Origin: Salegentibacter lacus
Lineage (GTDB): Bacteria > Bacteroidota > Bacteroidia > Flavobacteriales > Flavobacteriaceae
DNA: 64,000 nt
Assembly: GCF_020164555.1 (NCBI RefSeq)
Contig: NZ_JAIQZB010000005.1
Location: forward strand, 160,657 to 224,656
Direction: 5' to 3'
In this document: one piece after another, positions 1-9,139 of the stretch
Layout of the letters: each line of letters starts with the position of its first letter
How positions within the stretch are numbered: the stretch's first letter is position 1
Program-made: the position numbers and the translations under genes
The notes under the pieces: model-generated
Databases searched by the model: none
Seen by the model: only the letters and a program-made list of their open reading frames with translations
Told to the model about the DNA's origin: nothing

Positions 1-1130
1 CCGAAACTCCCTTTAAACTTCACAGCATCCACGAAGCGATAGACGATATTCGTGAAGGCAAGGTTATTATTGTGGTAGATGATGAAGACAGGGAGAATGA
101 AGGAGATTTTGTTGCAGCCGCAGAAAAGGTGACTCCGGAAATGATCAATTTTATGGCTACTCACGGCCGCGGACTCATTTGCGCACCAATTACAGAAGAA
201 CGTTGTAAAAACCTGAAACTGGAAATGATGGTGAGTAACAATACCGATCCTATGGAAACCGGTTTTACCATCTCTGTAGATTTGCGCGGTAAAGGTGTTA
301 CTACGGGAATTTCAGCATCAGACCGGGCTAAAACTATTCAGTCGCTTATAGATCCCGAAACAAAACCAATAGACCTAAACCGTCCAGGGCATATTTTTCC
401 GCTTAAAGCCAAAGAAGGCGGTGTTCTAAGAAGAACCGGACATACCGAAGCTGCCATAGATTTTGCAAGACTTGCCGGTTTTGAGCCTGCAGGAGTTATT
501 GTGGAGATTATGAATGAGGATGGTTCTATGGCCAGGCTTCCACAACTAATGGAAGTTGCCGAAAAATTTGATCTTAAAATTGTTTCAATTGAAGCTTTGG
601 TAGCTTATAGAATGCAGCACGATTCTTTAATCGAGAAAAAAGAAGATTTTGATCTTGAAACCCGTTTTGGAAAATTTAGATTAAGAGCATATCGTCAAAC
701 TACAAATGGCCAGGTTCATCTGGCGCTTACCAAAGGAAGCTGGAAAAATGATGAAGAAATTCTGGTTCGCGTAAACTCTACTTTGGTAAATAATGACATC
801 CTGGGAACGCTTACCAATGATGCTGATAAGAAATTGGATAGCATGTTTAGGGCTATTAATGATGAAGGCCGTGGGGCTATTGTTTTTATAAACCCTGCTA
901 TACAGTCTTTAAACTTACTGGCCCGCCTTGCTGAGCTAAAAGAACGCCAGAAAAAAGGCGAAGTAAAAGCTCCGCCAATTAATATGGACAATAAAGATTT
1001 TGGTATTGGGGCCCAGATTTTACACGACCTGGAAATTCATAAAATCAAGTTGCTTTCTAACACTCAACAAACTAAACGTGTGGGGATGATTGGTTATGAG
1101 CTTGAAATTACCCGCTACGTAAATTATTAA
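1..1130 (+). CDS. ribBA: RibBA-type riboflavin enzyme with degenerate C-terminal domain (5' partial)
   Basis: The N-terminal part is 3,4-dihydroxy-2-butanone 4-phosphate synthase, which turns ribulose 5-phosphate into the four-carbon riboflavin precursor. The frame is open from position 3, so the true start lies before the window. The family signatures [12 protein letters not shown] and RRTGHTEAA are visible. The C-terminal ~150 residues occupy the place of GTP cyclohydrolase II, but its zinc-binding cysteine cluster (C-x10-C-x-C) is absent and no cysteine occurs there. That half is therefore probably not a working cyclohydrolase, and a separate RibA would be needed elsewhere. The gene ends tail to tail with the nitroreductase, overlapping it by 4 bases. 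Confidence 0.9.
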   Translation, partial: ETPFKLHSIHEAIDDIREGKVIIVVDDEDRENEGDFVAAAEKVTPEMINFMATHGRGLICAPITEERCKNLKLEMMVSNNTDPMETGFTISVDLRGKGVTTGISASDRAKTIQSLIDPETKPIDLNRPGHIFPLKAKEGGVLRRTGHTEAAIDFARLAGFEPAGVIVEIMNEDGSMARLPQLMEVAEKFDLKIVSIEALVAYRMQHDSLIEKKEDFDLETRFGKFRLRAYRQTTNGQVHLALTKGSWKNDEEILVRVNSTLVNNDILGTLTNDADKKLDSMFRAINDEGRGAIVFINPAIQSLNLLARLAELKERQKKGEVKAPPINMDNKDFGIGAQILHDLEIHKIKLLSNTQQTKRVGMIGYELEITRYVNY

Positions 1131-1759
1131 TTCATTTCAATAATTACATCACCAAGCGGTCTTCGTACCTTTTTAAATTCAGAAAACATATCGTCTTCTG
1201 CGCGATAACCAACGGGCAAGGCCAACACCGATTTTAAATTATGTACCTCTAAATCTAGAAGTTCGTCATACTTATCGGGCTCAAAACCTTCCATTGGGCA
1301 GGCATCTATTTCTTCGGTAGCACAAACGGTTAAAAGCGTACCTAAGGTTAAATAAGCTTGATTTATAGCCCAGGAGTGCACTTCCTCTTCTGCTTTAGAT
1401 TCAAAACTATCTACCAAAGAGTTTTTAAAAGGATCTAAAATCTCATCTGGAGTTTCCCTGATATGTTTTACCCTTTTAAAATATTGCTCAATAAAATGTT
1501 TGTCTACTTTCTTCTCAATACAAATCACCAGAACATGAGAAGCAGTATTTAATTGTTGTTGCTCCCAGGAGGCAGATTTCAGCTTTTCCTGAAGATCCTT
1601 ATTGCGCACCACCACCATTTTTAAAGGTTGCAAACCATAGGAAGTTGCGGTGAGGTTAAAAGCTTCTTTAAGAATGTCTATTTTCTCTTCAGAAAGTATT
1701 TTATTTGGATCGAACTTTTTGGTAGCATAACGCCATTGTAAAGCTTTAATATTGCTCAT
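1127..1759 (-). CDS. NAD(P)H-dependent oxidoreductase, nitroreductase family
   Basis: This 210-residue protein is an FMN-dependent nitroreductase of the NfsB/YfkO type, a soluble enzyme that reduces nitro compounds or quinones with NAD(P)H. The start (LQWRYATKKFDPN) matches the usual N-terminus where FMN phosphate-binding basic residues sit. The middle segment ATSYGLQPLKMVVV is the conserved S-x-x-x-QPW-like region. The C-terminus ALPVGYRAEDD followed by KKVRRPLGDVI is typical of the family. Length is normal. It converges with ribBA, and the upstream region (1760-1885) is shared with the divergent SanA-like gene. The physiological substrate cannot be read from sequence. Confidence 0.88.
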   Translation of the reverse strand: MSNIKALQWRYATKKFDPNKILSEEKIDILKEAFNLTATSYGLQPLKMVVVRNKDLQEKLKSASWEQQQLNTASHVLVICIEKKVDKHFIEQYFKRVKHIRETPDEILDPFKNSLVDSFESKAEEEVHSWAINQAYLTLGTLLTVCATEEIDACPMEGFEPDKYDELLDLEVHNLKSVLALPVGYRAEDDMFSEFKKVRRPLGDVIIEMN

Positions 1760-1857
1760 TTTTCAATTCTTATTTTAAGATTTTCAAAGGTAAACAATAA
1801 GGTTTAATGCCTAAACCATCCACAATAAATTAAACATATAGGTAAACTATTATTCTT

Positions 1858-1865
1858 TATCTTCG
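1858..1865 (+). promoter_or_regulatory. Possible -7 promoter element for the SanA-like gene
   Basis: TATCTTCG matches the Bacteroidetes -7 consensus TAnnTTTG at seven of eight positions and lies about 20 bases before the ATG at 1886. No clear -33 TTG element was found at the right spacing, so this is a weak call. Confidence 0.35.
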
Positions 1866-1885
1866 TGTTATAATCGGCGCAGTTT

Positions 1886-2518
1886 ATGAAGTTTTTTAAA
1901 AAACTAATCCTTGCTTTTTCACTTTTCGTTATTTTAAGTATCCTCATTATATTTGGGTTAGAAGCTTATATCCTAAAAGAAACATCTAATCTTATTTATT
2001 CTGAAATTTCAGAAATTCCTTCAGCTAAAACAGGAATAATTCTGGGAGCGAGCGTACATTCAGACGGAAAATTATCGCCTATTCTCGAGGATCGTGTAGA
2101 AACTGCCTACCAACTTTACAAACAAAATAAAATTGAAAATTTTCTAATAAGCGGTGATCATAGAACCGATGATTATGACGAAGTAAATTCGATAAAGAAT
2201 CATCTGGAAAGAAAAGGTGTCCCTCCTGAAGATATTATTTTAGATCATTCCGGGTTTGATACGTATGACAGTATGTTTAGAGCTAAAGCTGTATTTGAAA
2301 TTGAAGACGCTATCGTAATTACTCAGAAATTTCATTTACCCAGAAGTCTTTATATTGCTAAAAACCTGGATGCTGAATATAAAGGTTTAGAAGCTGCTCC
2401 TGTAGCATATACTTCTTCTGAAACAATTAAACGCCGGGAACAATTGGCTAATTTTAAAGCTATTTGGGAGCTTATAATTAACCAGCAACCTACCACACTG
2501 GAAAAACAGCCTGATTAA
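1886..2518 (+). CDS. SanA/YdcF-like DUF218 membrane protein
   Basis: The protein has 210 residues with one N-terminal membrane segment (about residues 7-27) followed by a DUF218 domain facing the periplasm. The signature TGIILGASVHSDGKLSP and the later FLISGD and QKFHLPRSLYIA segments match the SanA / ElyC / YdcF family. In E. coli these proteins act in envelope integrity and vancomycin exclusion at high temperature. The biochemical activity of the family is not well defined. The gene appears monocistronic, with its own terminator directly after the stop codon. Confidence 0.85.
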   Translation: MKFFKKLILAFSLFVILSILIIFGLEAYILKETSNLIYSEISEIPSAKTGIILGASVHSDGKLSPILEDRVETAYQLYKQNKIENFLISGDHRTDDYDEVNSIKNHLERKGVPPEDIILDHSGFDTYDSMFRAKAVFEIEDAIVITQKFHLPRSLYIAKNLDAEYKGLEAAPVAYTSSETIKRREQLANFKAIWELIINQQPTTLEKQPD

Positions 2519-2547
2519 AATTGCTCAAGTTTTTAGCAATTTTTTTC
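2518..2547 (+). terminator. Intrinsic terminator after the SanA-like gene
   Basis: AAATTGCT pairs with AGCAATTT across a 9-base loop and is followed directly by a run of T. It begins inside the stop codon region. Confidence 0.75.
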
Positions 2548-2555
2548 TATCTTTA
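2548..2555 (+). promoter_or_regulatory. Possible -7 promoter element for the small membrane protein gene
   Basis: TATCTTTA fits TAnnTTTG at seven of eight positions, directly after the terminator and 30 bases before the ATG at 2585. Confidence 0.35.
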
Positions 2556-2584
2556 AGTAACCTAACCATAAATCCAAAAAAATT

Positions 2585-2941
2585 ATGCTTCAGTGGATAG
2601 TGCATATCGTTATAGATGGTCTGGTTTTACTCGCCGCAGCCAATATGATGCCTAAAGTGAAACTCGAGGGCTTCAAAACGGCTATTATTGTAGCACTTAT
2701 TATTGGCTTACTCAGTTTCTTATTAAGTTGGGTTCTAACGTTATTACTAAATGTAGCAACCTTCGGAATTTTTTATTTCCTGGGATTAGGATTTATAATC
2801 AGGGTTATTGCCTATGCCATCATTATTGAAATAGCCGACCAGTTAAGTTCAGATTTTAAAACAAAAGGTTTTCTTCCTTCGCTGTGGCTTGCCGTTTTTA
2901 TCGCCCTTGTTGGTGCCATCGTAGATGCGATTTTATTTTAG
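2585..2941 (+). CDS. Phage holin superfamily IV-like membrane protein
   Basis: This 118-residue protein is almost wholly hydrophobic with four predicted membrane segments (about 4-24, 32-56, 58-80 and 98-117). It resembles the Mycobacterial 4 TMS phage holin / DUF360 family (PF04020), which is widespread on bacterial chromosomes. A lytic role has not been shown for most members, and there are no phage genes nearby, so 'holin' is only the family label. It sits 12 bases before the AraC-type regulator gene and is probably co-transcribed with it. Confidence 0.75.
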   Translation: MLQWIVHIVIDGLVLLAAANMMPKVKLEGFKTAIIVALIIGLLSFLLSWVLTLLLNVATFGIFYFLGLGFIIRVIAYAIIIEIADQLSSDFKTKGFLPSLWLAVFIALVGAIVDAILF

Positions 2942-2953
2942 GCAAAAGACAAG

Positions 2954-3955
2954 ATGAAAATTAAAATAAAACGTAATAATGCTGAAGGAATTCACCAGGC
3001 TTTAAACCAAACCTTAAAAACAGAATTTTCCAAAGACGATTTCGAGTACTTTAGTTATTTTACGAAACCTGCTGGAGTTTTATCTCTTAAAAGTTTTGAA
3101 TTTGATAAGGGATTTAATTTCAATATTTTAAAGGGAGATATTAATTCGCTACTTAAGTTTGAGTTCGAAGAGGATAACAACAATTACCTGAGGTTTTTCT
3201 TTGTCAAAAAAGGAGAATTAATACATACCGTTTCTGCAAGCATACGCTATAGGCTCACAGATAATTATTCTTGCATGGTAGCCGCCAAAGATCAACAGGA
3301 CCAAATTTTTACTTTTCCAGCCCAAAAAGATGTAGAAATCCTGTTTTTACAAGTAGAGACCAAAAGCTTTTCAATAGATTTTAAATCAGATATTTTTAGT
3401 CTTCCACAGGATATTGGGGATGTATTGATGAATAAAAAAATGGATAGCCATATTATTTACCATAGCCTTTATACGCTGAATATTGCTGATACTATTGAAA
3501 AAATAATTAAAACCAAAAAAGAAGGTATCGTTAAACGTTTTTTTCTAGAATCTAAAGCCCTGGAATTATTATGGCTCCAAACTGAGCAATTTAAGCAGGA
3601 AAAAAACGAGGGTTATAATCCAAAAGTTTTAAGAAAACACGATATCATTATTATTAAAAAAGCTAAAGATTATATTCATGAAAACCTTGATAATAAACTT
3701 ACCCTATCTTTAATTTCGCGTTCAATAGGTACAAACAGCACAAAACTTAAAACCGGGTTTAAACAATTGTACGGTAAGACTTTTACCCAAATTATGAGAA
3801 CAGAAAGATTAAATAAAGCTAAAGCCTTACTGGATAAGGGGGAATTAAGTGTAAAAGAAATTGCATATTCTTGTGGGTATAAGAGTACTTCAATGTTCAG
3901 CACCAGGTTTAAAGAGCGATTTGGAACTACGCCCAGCAAGTATAAAAACTCTTGA
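2954..3955 (+). CDS. AraC-family transcriptional regulator
   Basis: This 333-residue regulator carries a C-terminal AraC/XylS DNA-binding domain (about 230-330). The second helix-turn-helix ends in the diagnostic sequence VKEIAYSCGYKSTSMFSTRFKERFGTTPSKYK. The N-terminal 220 residues are a sensing or dimerization region without a recognisable cupin signature. The frame begins 12 bases after the small membrane protein gene. Genes downstream (lapA-like and the envelope cluster from 4.4 kb) are on the same strand and are plausible targets. That link is an inference from position only. Confidence 0.88.
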   Translation: MKIKIKRNNAEGIHQALNQTLKTEFSKDDFEYFSYFTKPAGVLSLKSFEFDKGFNFNILKGDINSLLKFEFEEDNNNYLRFFFVKKGELIHTVSASIRYRLTDNYSCMVAAKDQQDQIFTFPAQKDVEILFLQVETKSFSIDFKSDIFSLPQDIGDVLMNKKMDSHIIYHSLYTLNIADTIEKIIKTKKEGIVKRFFLESKALELLWLQTEQFKQEKNEGYNPKVLRKHDIIIIKKAKDYIHENLDNKLTLSLISRSIGTNSTKLKTGFKQLYGKTFTQIMRTERLNKAKALLDKGELSVKEIAYSCGYKSTSMFSTRFKERFGTTPSKYKNS

Positions 3956-4127
3956 ATAGTTGTTTTTAGGTCTTAATTAGATGAAATTTTACTTAAATAA
4001 TTAAATAGCATCTAATCTGTTGTATTTTTACACCATCAGAAATATTTTATTATTAATTCTCCCCCAACTCTCAATTTTAAAAAGTATTTAAACCTGCATA
4101 ACAAGGTATTCACATTAATTTTTTAAT

Positions 4128-4355
4128 ATGCGTTTCGTAAAATCCATTTTATTAATACTCCTGATAGCAGCAGCTATAATTTTTGCTTTTCAAAATCTTG
4201 AAACGGTGAATCTAGCTTTTTTAAGTTGGCACCTGGAATTACCTTTATCATTTCTTAGTATTCTACTTTATATACTGGGAGCTGTATCTGGCGGTTTACT
4301 TTTTTCCATCTTAAAAAGATTAGCTACTGACAGAAATAATAATACCCAGCTTTAA
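4128..4355 (+). CDS. LapA / DUF1049-domain small membrane protein
   Basis: This 75-residue protein has two membrane helices (about 4-22 and 37-62) joined by a short loop containing NLETVNLAFLSWHLELPLS. This is the pattern of the lipopolysaccharide assembly protein A (LapA, DUF1049) family. In E. coli LapA works with LapB to control LPS synthesis, but flavobacterial members are often stand-alone and their role is unproven. It lies alone between the AraC regulator gene and the envelope cluster. Confidence 0.75.
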   Translation: MRFVKSILLILLIAAAIIFAFQNLETVNLAFLSWHLELPLSFLSILLYILGAVSGGLLFSILKRLATDRNNNTQL

Positions 4356-4450
4356 ATGTAAATAAGCCGTTTTTATCATTTAAAAAACCGAACAACTAAA
4401 TTTTATTAATGAAGCATTTTTAAAATGCAACTCTACAATTGATTAAAAAT

Positions 4451-5617
4451 ATGAATAAATTACTACTATCTACTATATTAACTGTCTTAAGCTTTACCGC
4501 CTCTGTTAGCCAGGAAAGAAGTGTGAAGATTGATTTTGAATCTGGAACATTTTACAATAATCCAAAAGTCCCCTTTGATGAAAGCCTAACAATAGTAGGC
4601 GAAACCGGGAAAGATATTGAACTGGTTAAGGTTAATATCTTTTATGAAGACAAAGATTATATTTTAGATTCTTATGTATGGAACAGGATTGAAAGCAATA
4701 CCTCAGAAACTTTTAATATTGTTATTCCTCCCGTCTTAAAATCTAATACAAAATATGATTTCGAAATTATTACTTATAAGCTTTTAAACCGGGCACAAAA
4801 AAATAAACTACTAAGTAATTTAGAGAATCGCATACGCTTCCTCCTAATGAACAATATTTATTTTGACGGCAAAAATGTGGTTGTAAATAAACCTAAAAAT
4901 GTTTTTAATGAATTAGAAGATCTAATTCATGAATCCTTAAAATACCAGGAATCAAAAAGCTTAATTCCAATAGAAGCACCATCCTCTTTAGTGCTTCAGG
5001 AATTAAAGAAACAAAGTGACTTCAAATTTAACAGGCTTTTCAAACAATCTAATAGAGATGAAAAAAATGAGCTTACAAACCAACTTATTGCAAAAAAGGT
5101 AGATCACCTGGTGGCATTAATTAGCTCTGAACTTGCCCCTTTCTTTAATAGCGAACTTGTACAACATCACAAACAAGTTAATATTAAATCTGTTAAAACC
5201 GATAAGGAAGCTTTTACCCTGCCTATAAACTTTGGTATGTATGCCTGGAGTAAAACGGTAGATATCAATAACACTTCAGCAGAAAATGTAGACTTTACCC
5301 CAGGAATTGGCTTAACCATTCCTTTTAATAATAAGAGTAGACTGGCAACAAAATCTCGTGTATTAGATTCTTTTGGTTTTTCTGCAGGAGTTTTATTGGA
5401 ACCTGTTGTAGATGCTGAAGGAACAGAATATGTAACCCCAGGAATAGACTTACCGTTGTACACAGGGCTTGGTTTCAGATTTTTTAAAGTGGCTCGCTTT
5501 AATGCAGGAGTATTAATAATTGGAGAGAAAGGAACACAAGACTTTAATAATTTATCTATTTTACCAACGGCTGGATTAGCCTTAGAACTTGATTTATGGT
5601 TAGGAATAAAAAAATAA
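4451..5617 (+). CDS. Secreted hypothetical protein with barrel-like C-terminus
   Basis: I do not recognise the family. I chose the ATG at 4451 because it opens directly into a signal peptide (MNKLLLSTILTVLSFTASVSQ); a TTG 12 bases earlier is in frame. After cleavage there is a mixed, lysine-rich middle (residues ~20-250) and a C-terminal ~140 residues with alternating hydrophobic strands (INFGMYAW, FTPGIGLTIPF, FSAGVLLEP) that resemble an outer-membrane barrel or sheet. The stop codon overlaps the start of the OmpA-type lipoprotein gene by 22 bases, so the two are translationally linked. A structural role with the lipoprotein is inferred. Confidence 0.7.
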   Translation: MNKLLLSTILTVLSFTASVSQERSVKIDFESGTFYNNPKVPFDESLTIVGETGKDIELVKVNIFYEDKDYILDSYVWNRIESNTSETFNIVIPPVLKSNTKYDFEIITYKLLNRAQKNKLLSNLENRIRFLLMNNIYFDGKNVVVNKPKNVFNELEDLIHESLKYQESKSLIPIEAPSSLVLQELKKQSDFKFNRLFKQSNRDEKNELTNQLIAKKVDHLVALISSELAPFFNSELVQHHKQVNIKSVKTDKEAFTLPINFGMYAWSKTVDINNTSAENVDFTPGIGLTIPFNNKSRLATKSRVLDSFGFSAGVLLEPVVDAEGTEYVTPGIDLPLYTGLGFRFFKVARFNAGVLIIGEKGTQDFNNLSILPTAGLALELDLWLGIKK

Positions 5618-6855
5618 AAGTAATTGGTTTAATAATTCTAATTGCTGCAACAATTACCGCTTGCAATGTTCAGAAAATAAATTATGCCGGTTTATATGTA
5701 GATAAGGATTACGCGCCAATTATGGCAGCACAACCCAATGGCAATAAATTAAGCGACAGCATTTTAGAGAATAAAGAAATTTCAATATCTAAAGTTGAAA
5801 TAGATTCCCTGGTAAACTTATCCCGGAAGTCGATTTTATCTAATCTTCCTGCAGAAAATCAATATCTAAAGCAAGTTAGAGAACGACTTGGCGATATGTC
5901 TGATTCTTTGCAGTTATTGCATTTAGAAATTCGTATGCTACAGCAATATCCTGTTAATGATACAGATAGTAGCTTTATCAAACTAAAATTAAACCATCTC
6001 GAGGTTCTAGATAGTCTTAGGAATAAAAAGGACACCATATCTCAATTAAGAGAGCAGCTAAAAAATGATAGAGATGCTGTCTATAAAACAAAAACAGACA
6101 GTTTAAAGCAGCGAAAAGATAAACTGCAATCGCTTCAAAATTTGCAGCAAAAACAGGATAGTATCTACCTTCTTGAAGAAACTATAAGAATTCAGGAAGA
6201 CGAAATTCAAGCTGGGGATAAAGAATTTCTTTATCAGGAACTTAGGGAGAAAGATGAGATAATCCGGCAATTACAAAAGCAACTCATATTAGATGAGAAA
6301 AGGCCACAACTAACAGACACTGTTCATGAGGTAAAGGAAATTTTAGTACCCTCTGGAGAAAACACCAATTTAGAAGCGATATATAAAGAGCTTAATATTA
6401 AAAACGATACCATTAGGCAACTGCGTAGAAAGTTAAACTCTGTACCGGACACAATTCAAAAAACAGATACGGTTTATAAAACTGTTCAGGTACCGGCGTT
6501 ACAAGCCAGGGAACTTGATTCGGTACTAATAACAGCATATTATGATATGGGTAAGACAACACCCAGCAACAATATTATGGGAAGGATCAGGGAAATAGCA
6601 CAAAACGAATCGATTGAAAAAGCAATACTTTCGGGCTATACAGATGTTTCCGGAAATACTATAGTGAATAAAAAGATCACTAATTCCCGACTGGATTACA
6701 TTAAAGATACCGTAGCCGAATTTTTACCTTTAAATAAAATATTTCTGCAAAATTTTGCCGACACCTTTGCTTCAAATAAAATTGTAAACAGCGAACGCAG
6801 GGTTGAAATAACATTTTATGTAGATTTAGGAGGAAAATTAAAAACCCTAAATTGA
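5596..6855 (+). CDS. OmpA-family lipoprotein with long coiled coil
   Basis: This 419-residue protein begins with a lipoprotein signal peptide (lipobox ending TAC at about residue 23). Residues ~70-280 form a long charged coiled coil with repeated D-S-L/I-x-Q-L patterns. The last ~110 residues resemble an OmpA C-terminal peptidoglycan-binding domain, including ILSGYTDVSGNTIVN and the closing NSERRVEITFYV segment. It should be anchored in the outer membrane and reach peptidoglycan. It overlaps the preceding gene and is followed by an outer-membrane barrel gene and an MscS channel gene, suggesting one envelope-spanning set. Confidence 0.78.
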   Translation: MVRNKKIKVIGLIILIAATITACNVQKINYAGLYVDKDYAPIMAAQPNGNKLSDSILENKEISISKVEIDSLVNLSRKSILSNLPAENQYLKQVRERLGDMSDSLQLLHLEIRMLQQYPVNDTDSSFIKLKLNHLEVLDSLRNKKDTISQLREQLKNDRDAVYKTKTDSLKQRKDKLQSLQNLQQKQDSIYLLEETIRIQEDEIQAGDKEFLYQELREKDEIIRQLQKQLILDEKRPQLTDTVHEVKEILVPSGENTNLEAIYKELNIKNDTIRQLRRKLNSVPDTIQKTDTVYKTVQVPALQARELDSVLITAYYDMGKTTPSNNIMGRIREIAQNESIEKAILSGYTDVSGNTIVNKKITNSRLDYIKDTVAEFLPLNKIFLQNFADTFASNKIVNSERRVEITFYVDLGGKLKTLN

Positions 6856-6926
6856 ACAAAACAAGTTCGGGATAAAATTCAAGACATATAGAACTCGATG
6901 ATCAAAATCACATCTCAAACTAATCA

Positions 6927-7697
6927 ATGAAAAACTTAACTACTTTTCTATTACTTATACTATCAACTTATTGTTTTGGACAATTTAATGAAACTATTAG
7001 AACCGGAAGGCCCGGCCAGTCTATTGGCGCGTTTACCGTAGGTTCTAATGTGCTGCAATTTCAACAGGGGCTTGACTATTTTGGCACTTCAGAAGCAAAT
7101 TTACCCGAAGGTTTTATTTCTAATAACGTTATTAGGTATGGTATTTTAGAAAGAGTAGAACTTAGTGCGGTTATTGACTATAAATACCAGGAATTTGAGC
7201 TTAATAATAACACCAGGAGCCTGGAAGGATTAAGTAATTTACATTTAGGGTTTCGGGTAAATATAAATGATCAAAAAGAATGGCTTCCTGCTACAGCATT
7301 CCAGATGCGATTAAAATTACCTAATATATCTGATGATTTTGGAAGTGAGTATTTAGCACCGGCTATGGTTTTTGTGGCCAATTGGGGTTTGCCAAAAAAT
7401 ATGAGCCTAGCCACAAACTGGATTTTATCTTATAGCGGCAATGATCCCAAACCAACCGGAAAATATGTAATTAATTTTGGTTTTCCCATCTACAAACAGC
7501 TTAGTGGATTTATAGAAAATTATGGCCAGGTAAACCAATCGGTCTACCAAACCAGGTTCGATACAGGATTAGGTTACCTAATTAACAACAACGTTTCTGT
7601 AGATCTTTTTGCCGGGTTTGGAGATAATCAAAATGTAACCGACTATTTTGTGAGTACAGGTATAAGCTGGAGAGTCTTTAAATCAAAAACTGAATAA
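6927..7697 (+). CDS. Outer-membrane transporter-like barrel (phenol_MetA_deg type)
   Basis: This 256-residue protein has a signal peptide ending YCFGQ. The body has regular amphipathic strands and the start TIRTGRPGQSIGAFTVG, which is typical of the 'putative MetA-pathway of phenol degradation' barrel family (PF13557). In Bacteroidetes this label covers general outer-membrane barrels with no proven link to phenol. Its stop codon is one base from the TTG start of the MscS gene. Its position between an OmpA-type lipoprotein and a mechanosensitive channel suggests an envelope stress or permeability role. Confidence 0.72.
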   Translation: MKNLTTFLLLILSTYCFGQFNETIRTGRPGQSIGAFTVGSNVLQFQQGLDYFGTSEANLPEGFISNNVIRYGILERVELSAVIDYKYQEFELNNNTRSLEGLSNLHLGFRVNINDQKEWLPATAFQMRLKLPNISDDFGSEYLAPAMVFVANWGLPKNMSLATNWILSYSGNDPKPTGKYVINFGFPIYKQLSGFIENYGQVNQSVYQTRFDTGLGYLINNNVSVDLFAGFGDNQNVTDYFVSTGISWRVFKSKTE

Positions 7698-7698
7698 T

Positions 7699-8583
7699 TT
7701 GGAAAAGACAAGTGATTTTTACAATAATATTTTAGAATATTTTAGGTTAAACTATCTTAACCTGGCCTTCACCATTTTATTTTTAATTGTTGGTTTTTTT
7801 ATCGCCAATTTTATAAAGCGAAAAATAAGACTGCGTTTAATAAAAAAATCACCCAACCATATTACCGCTACTTTTATTTCTCAAATTACCGGATTTACAC
7901 TTAAGTCCATTATCATTTTAATAACCCTATACCTACTGGGCTTAGATGATTTTACGAATAAGGTATTAGCAGGAGCAGGTCTTTTAACTTTTGTAATAGG
8001 TTTTGCTCTAAAAGATATTGGAGAAAATTTTCTTGCAGGAATTATCCTGGCTTTTAAAAGTCCCTTTAGGTTAGACGATTTAATTGAAGTAAATAGTATT
8101 GAAGGCTTTGTGAAGGATATTAACATTAGAGAAACTCTTATTAAAACTCCCGATGGGAAAGATGTCTTTCTACCAAATTCTATCATTCTAAAAAATCCGT
8201 TGTTTAATTATACTTTAGACGGATTTCTACGCTATGAGTTCACACTGGGTATCGCCTACGAAAATAATCCTACAGAGGCCATTAAAAACATCCTAGAAAC
8301 AGTAAATAAGGTAGATGGAGTTTTGCTAGGAAACAAAAAACCAGCGATTATTATTAGTGAATTGGCTACAAACACTATAAATATAAATGTAAAATTTTGG
8401 GTAGACACCTTTAGCACTTCAAAACGATCGGTACATCATAGCATTCGCTCCCAGGTGATGAATAACGTAATCGCAGCACTGGTTTCACAAGGTTTTAGTT
8501 TACCTGCCTCCATTCTTGAATTAAAAAATTATGATGCTTCAAATTCTTTGCATCTCAACATACAGAAAGAAGATAACAACTAG
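7699..8583 (+). CDS. Small-conductance mechanosensitive ion channel (MscS family)
   Basis: The protein has 294 residues. Three membrane helices occupy about residues 15-37, 60-82 and 87-112. The pore-lining TM3 is VLAGAGLLTFVIGFALKDIGEN with its Gly/Ala pattern, followed by the beta domain (SPFRLDDLIEV, PDGKDVFLPNS). These are MscS hallmarks. The channel opens under membrane tension to release solutes during hypo-osmotic shock. The start is TTG at 7699, one base after the barrel gene's stop; no closer ATG exists before TM1. It ends a tightly packed run of four genes starting at 4451. Confidence 0.9.
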   Translation: MEKTSDFYNNILEYFRLNYLNLAFTILFLIVGFFIANFIKRKIRLRLIKKSPNHITATFISQITGFTLKSIIILITLYLLGLDDFTNKVLAGAGLLTFVIGFALKDIGENFLAGIILAFKSPFRLDDLIEVNSIEGFVKDINIRETLIKTPDGKDVFLPNSIILKNPLFNYTLDGFLRYEFTLGIAYENNPTEAIKNILETVNKVDGVLLGNKKPAIIISELATNTININVKFWVDTFSTSKRSVHHSIRSQVMNNVIAALVSQGFSLPASILELKNYDASNSLHLNIQKEDNN

Positions 8584-8658
8584 AAAAAACCAATATTTAA
8601 TTAAATAAAACTAATAAAATCAAGTAGAACCATTATCGTCAACTAAAATATAACTAAT

Positions 8659-9072
8659 ATGAAATTTATAAAATTGCTATCAATCGTTTTTATTCTGGCT
8701 ACAATGACTTCCTGTTCAGAAACTATTAAGTTTCCTGTTTCTAAAGTTGCTCCTGCCGCAGATATTTCTGCAGAAATTAAAAAACAAGGAGAATCAAACT
8801 ACGAAGTTACAATAGAAGCTAATAACCTTGCTGCACCAGAAAGATTAGAACCTCCAAAAAAATTATATGTTATATGGGCAGTTTCAGAGGCCGGGGTGGT
8901 TAGAAACGCAGGTCACTTTACCCAGGAAAATGCTGAAAAATCTAATTATAAAGCTTCATTTCCTTACCAACCGGTAGAAGTTTTTATTACCGCAGAAAAT
9001 GAAGAAGGAAATTGCCTTCCATCTGGGACCGAAATTACAAGAGCTACCCTATTAGTTCCTGAAAAAAATTAG
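8659..9072 (+). CDS. Hypothetical lipoprotein
   Basis: This 137-residue protein has a lipoprotein signal peptide with lipobox MTSC near residue 19. The rest looks like a single beta-sandwich domain, with a segment KKLYVIWAVSEAGVVRNAGHFTQE that resembles an 'anti-sigma/structural' fold seen in small Bacteroidetes lipoproteins. I cannot name the family. It follows the MscS gene by 75 bases and precedes a coiled-coil protein gene, so it may belong to the same envelope cluster. Confidence 0.65.
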   Translation: MKFIKLLSIVFILATMTSCSETIKFPVSKVAPAADISAEIKKQGESNYEVTIEANNLAAPERLEPPKKLYVIWAVSEAGVVRNAGHFTQENAEKSNYKASFPYQPVEVFITAENEEGNCLPSGTEITRATLLVPEKN

Positions 9073-9139
9073 CAAAATTTTAATAAAGCGTCATCCGAAA
9101 AGCTGTAAGAGTAGGAAATAAAACACAAATATTAAACAA

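Noticed and set aside
2585..2941. True phage holin
   Set aside because: No lysin or other phage genes nearby; the family is common on chromosomes outside prophages.
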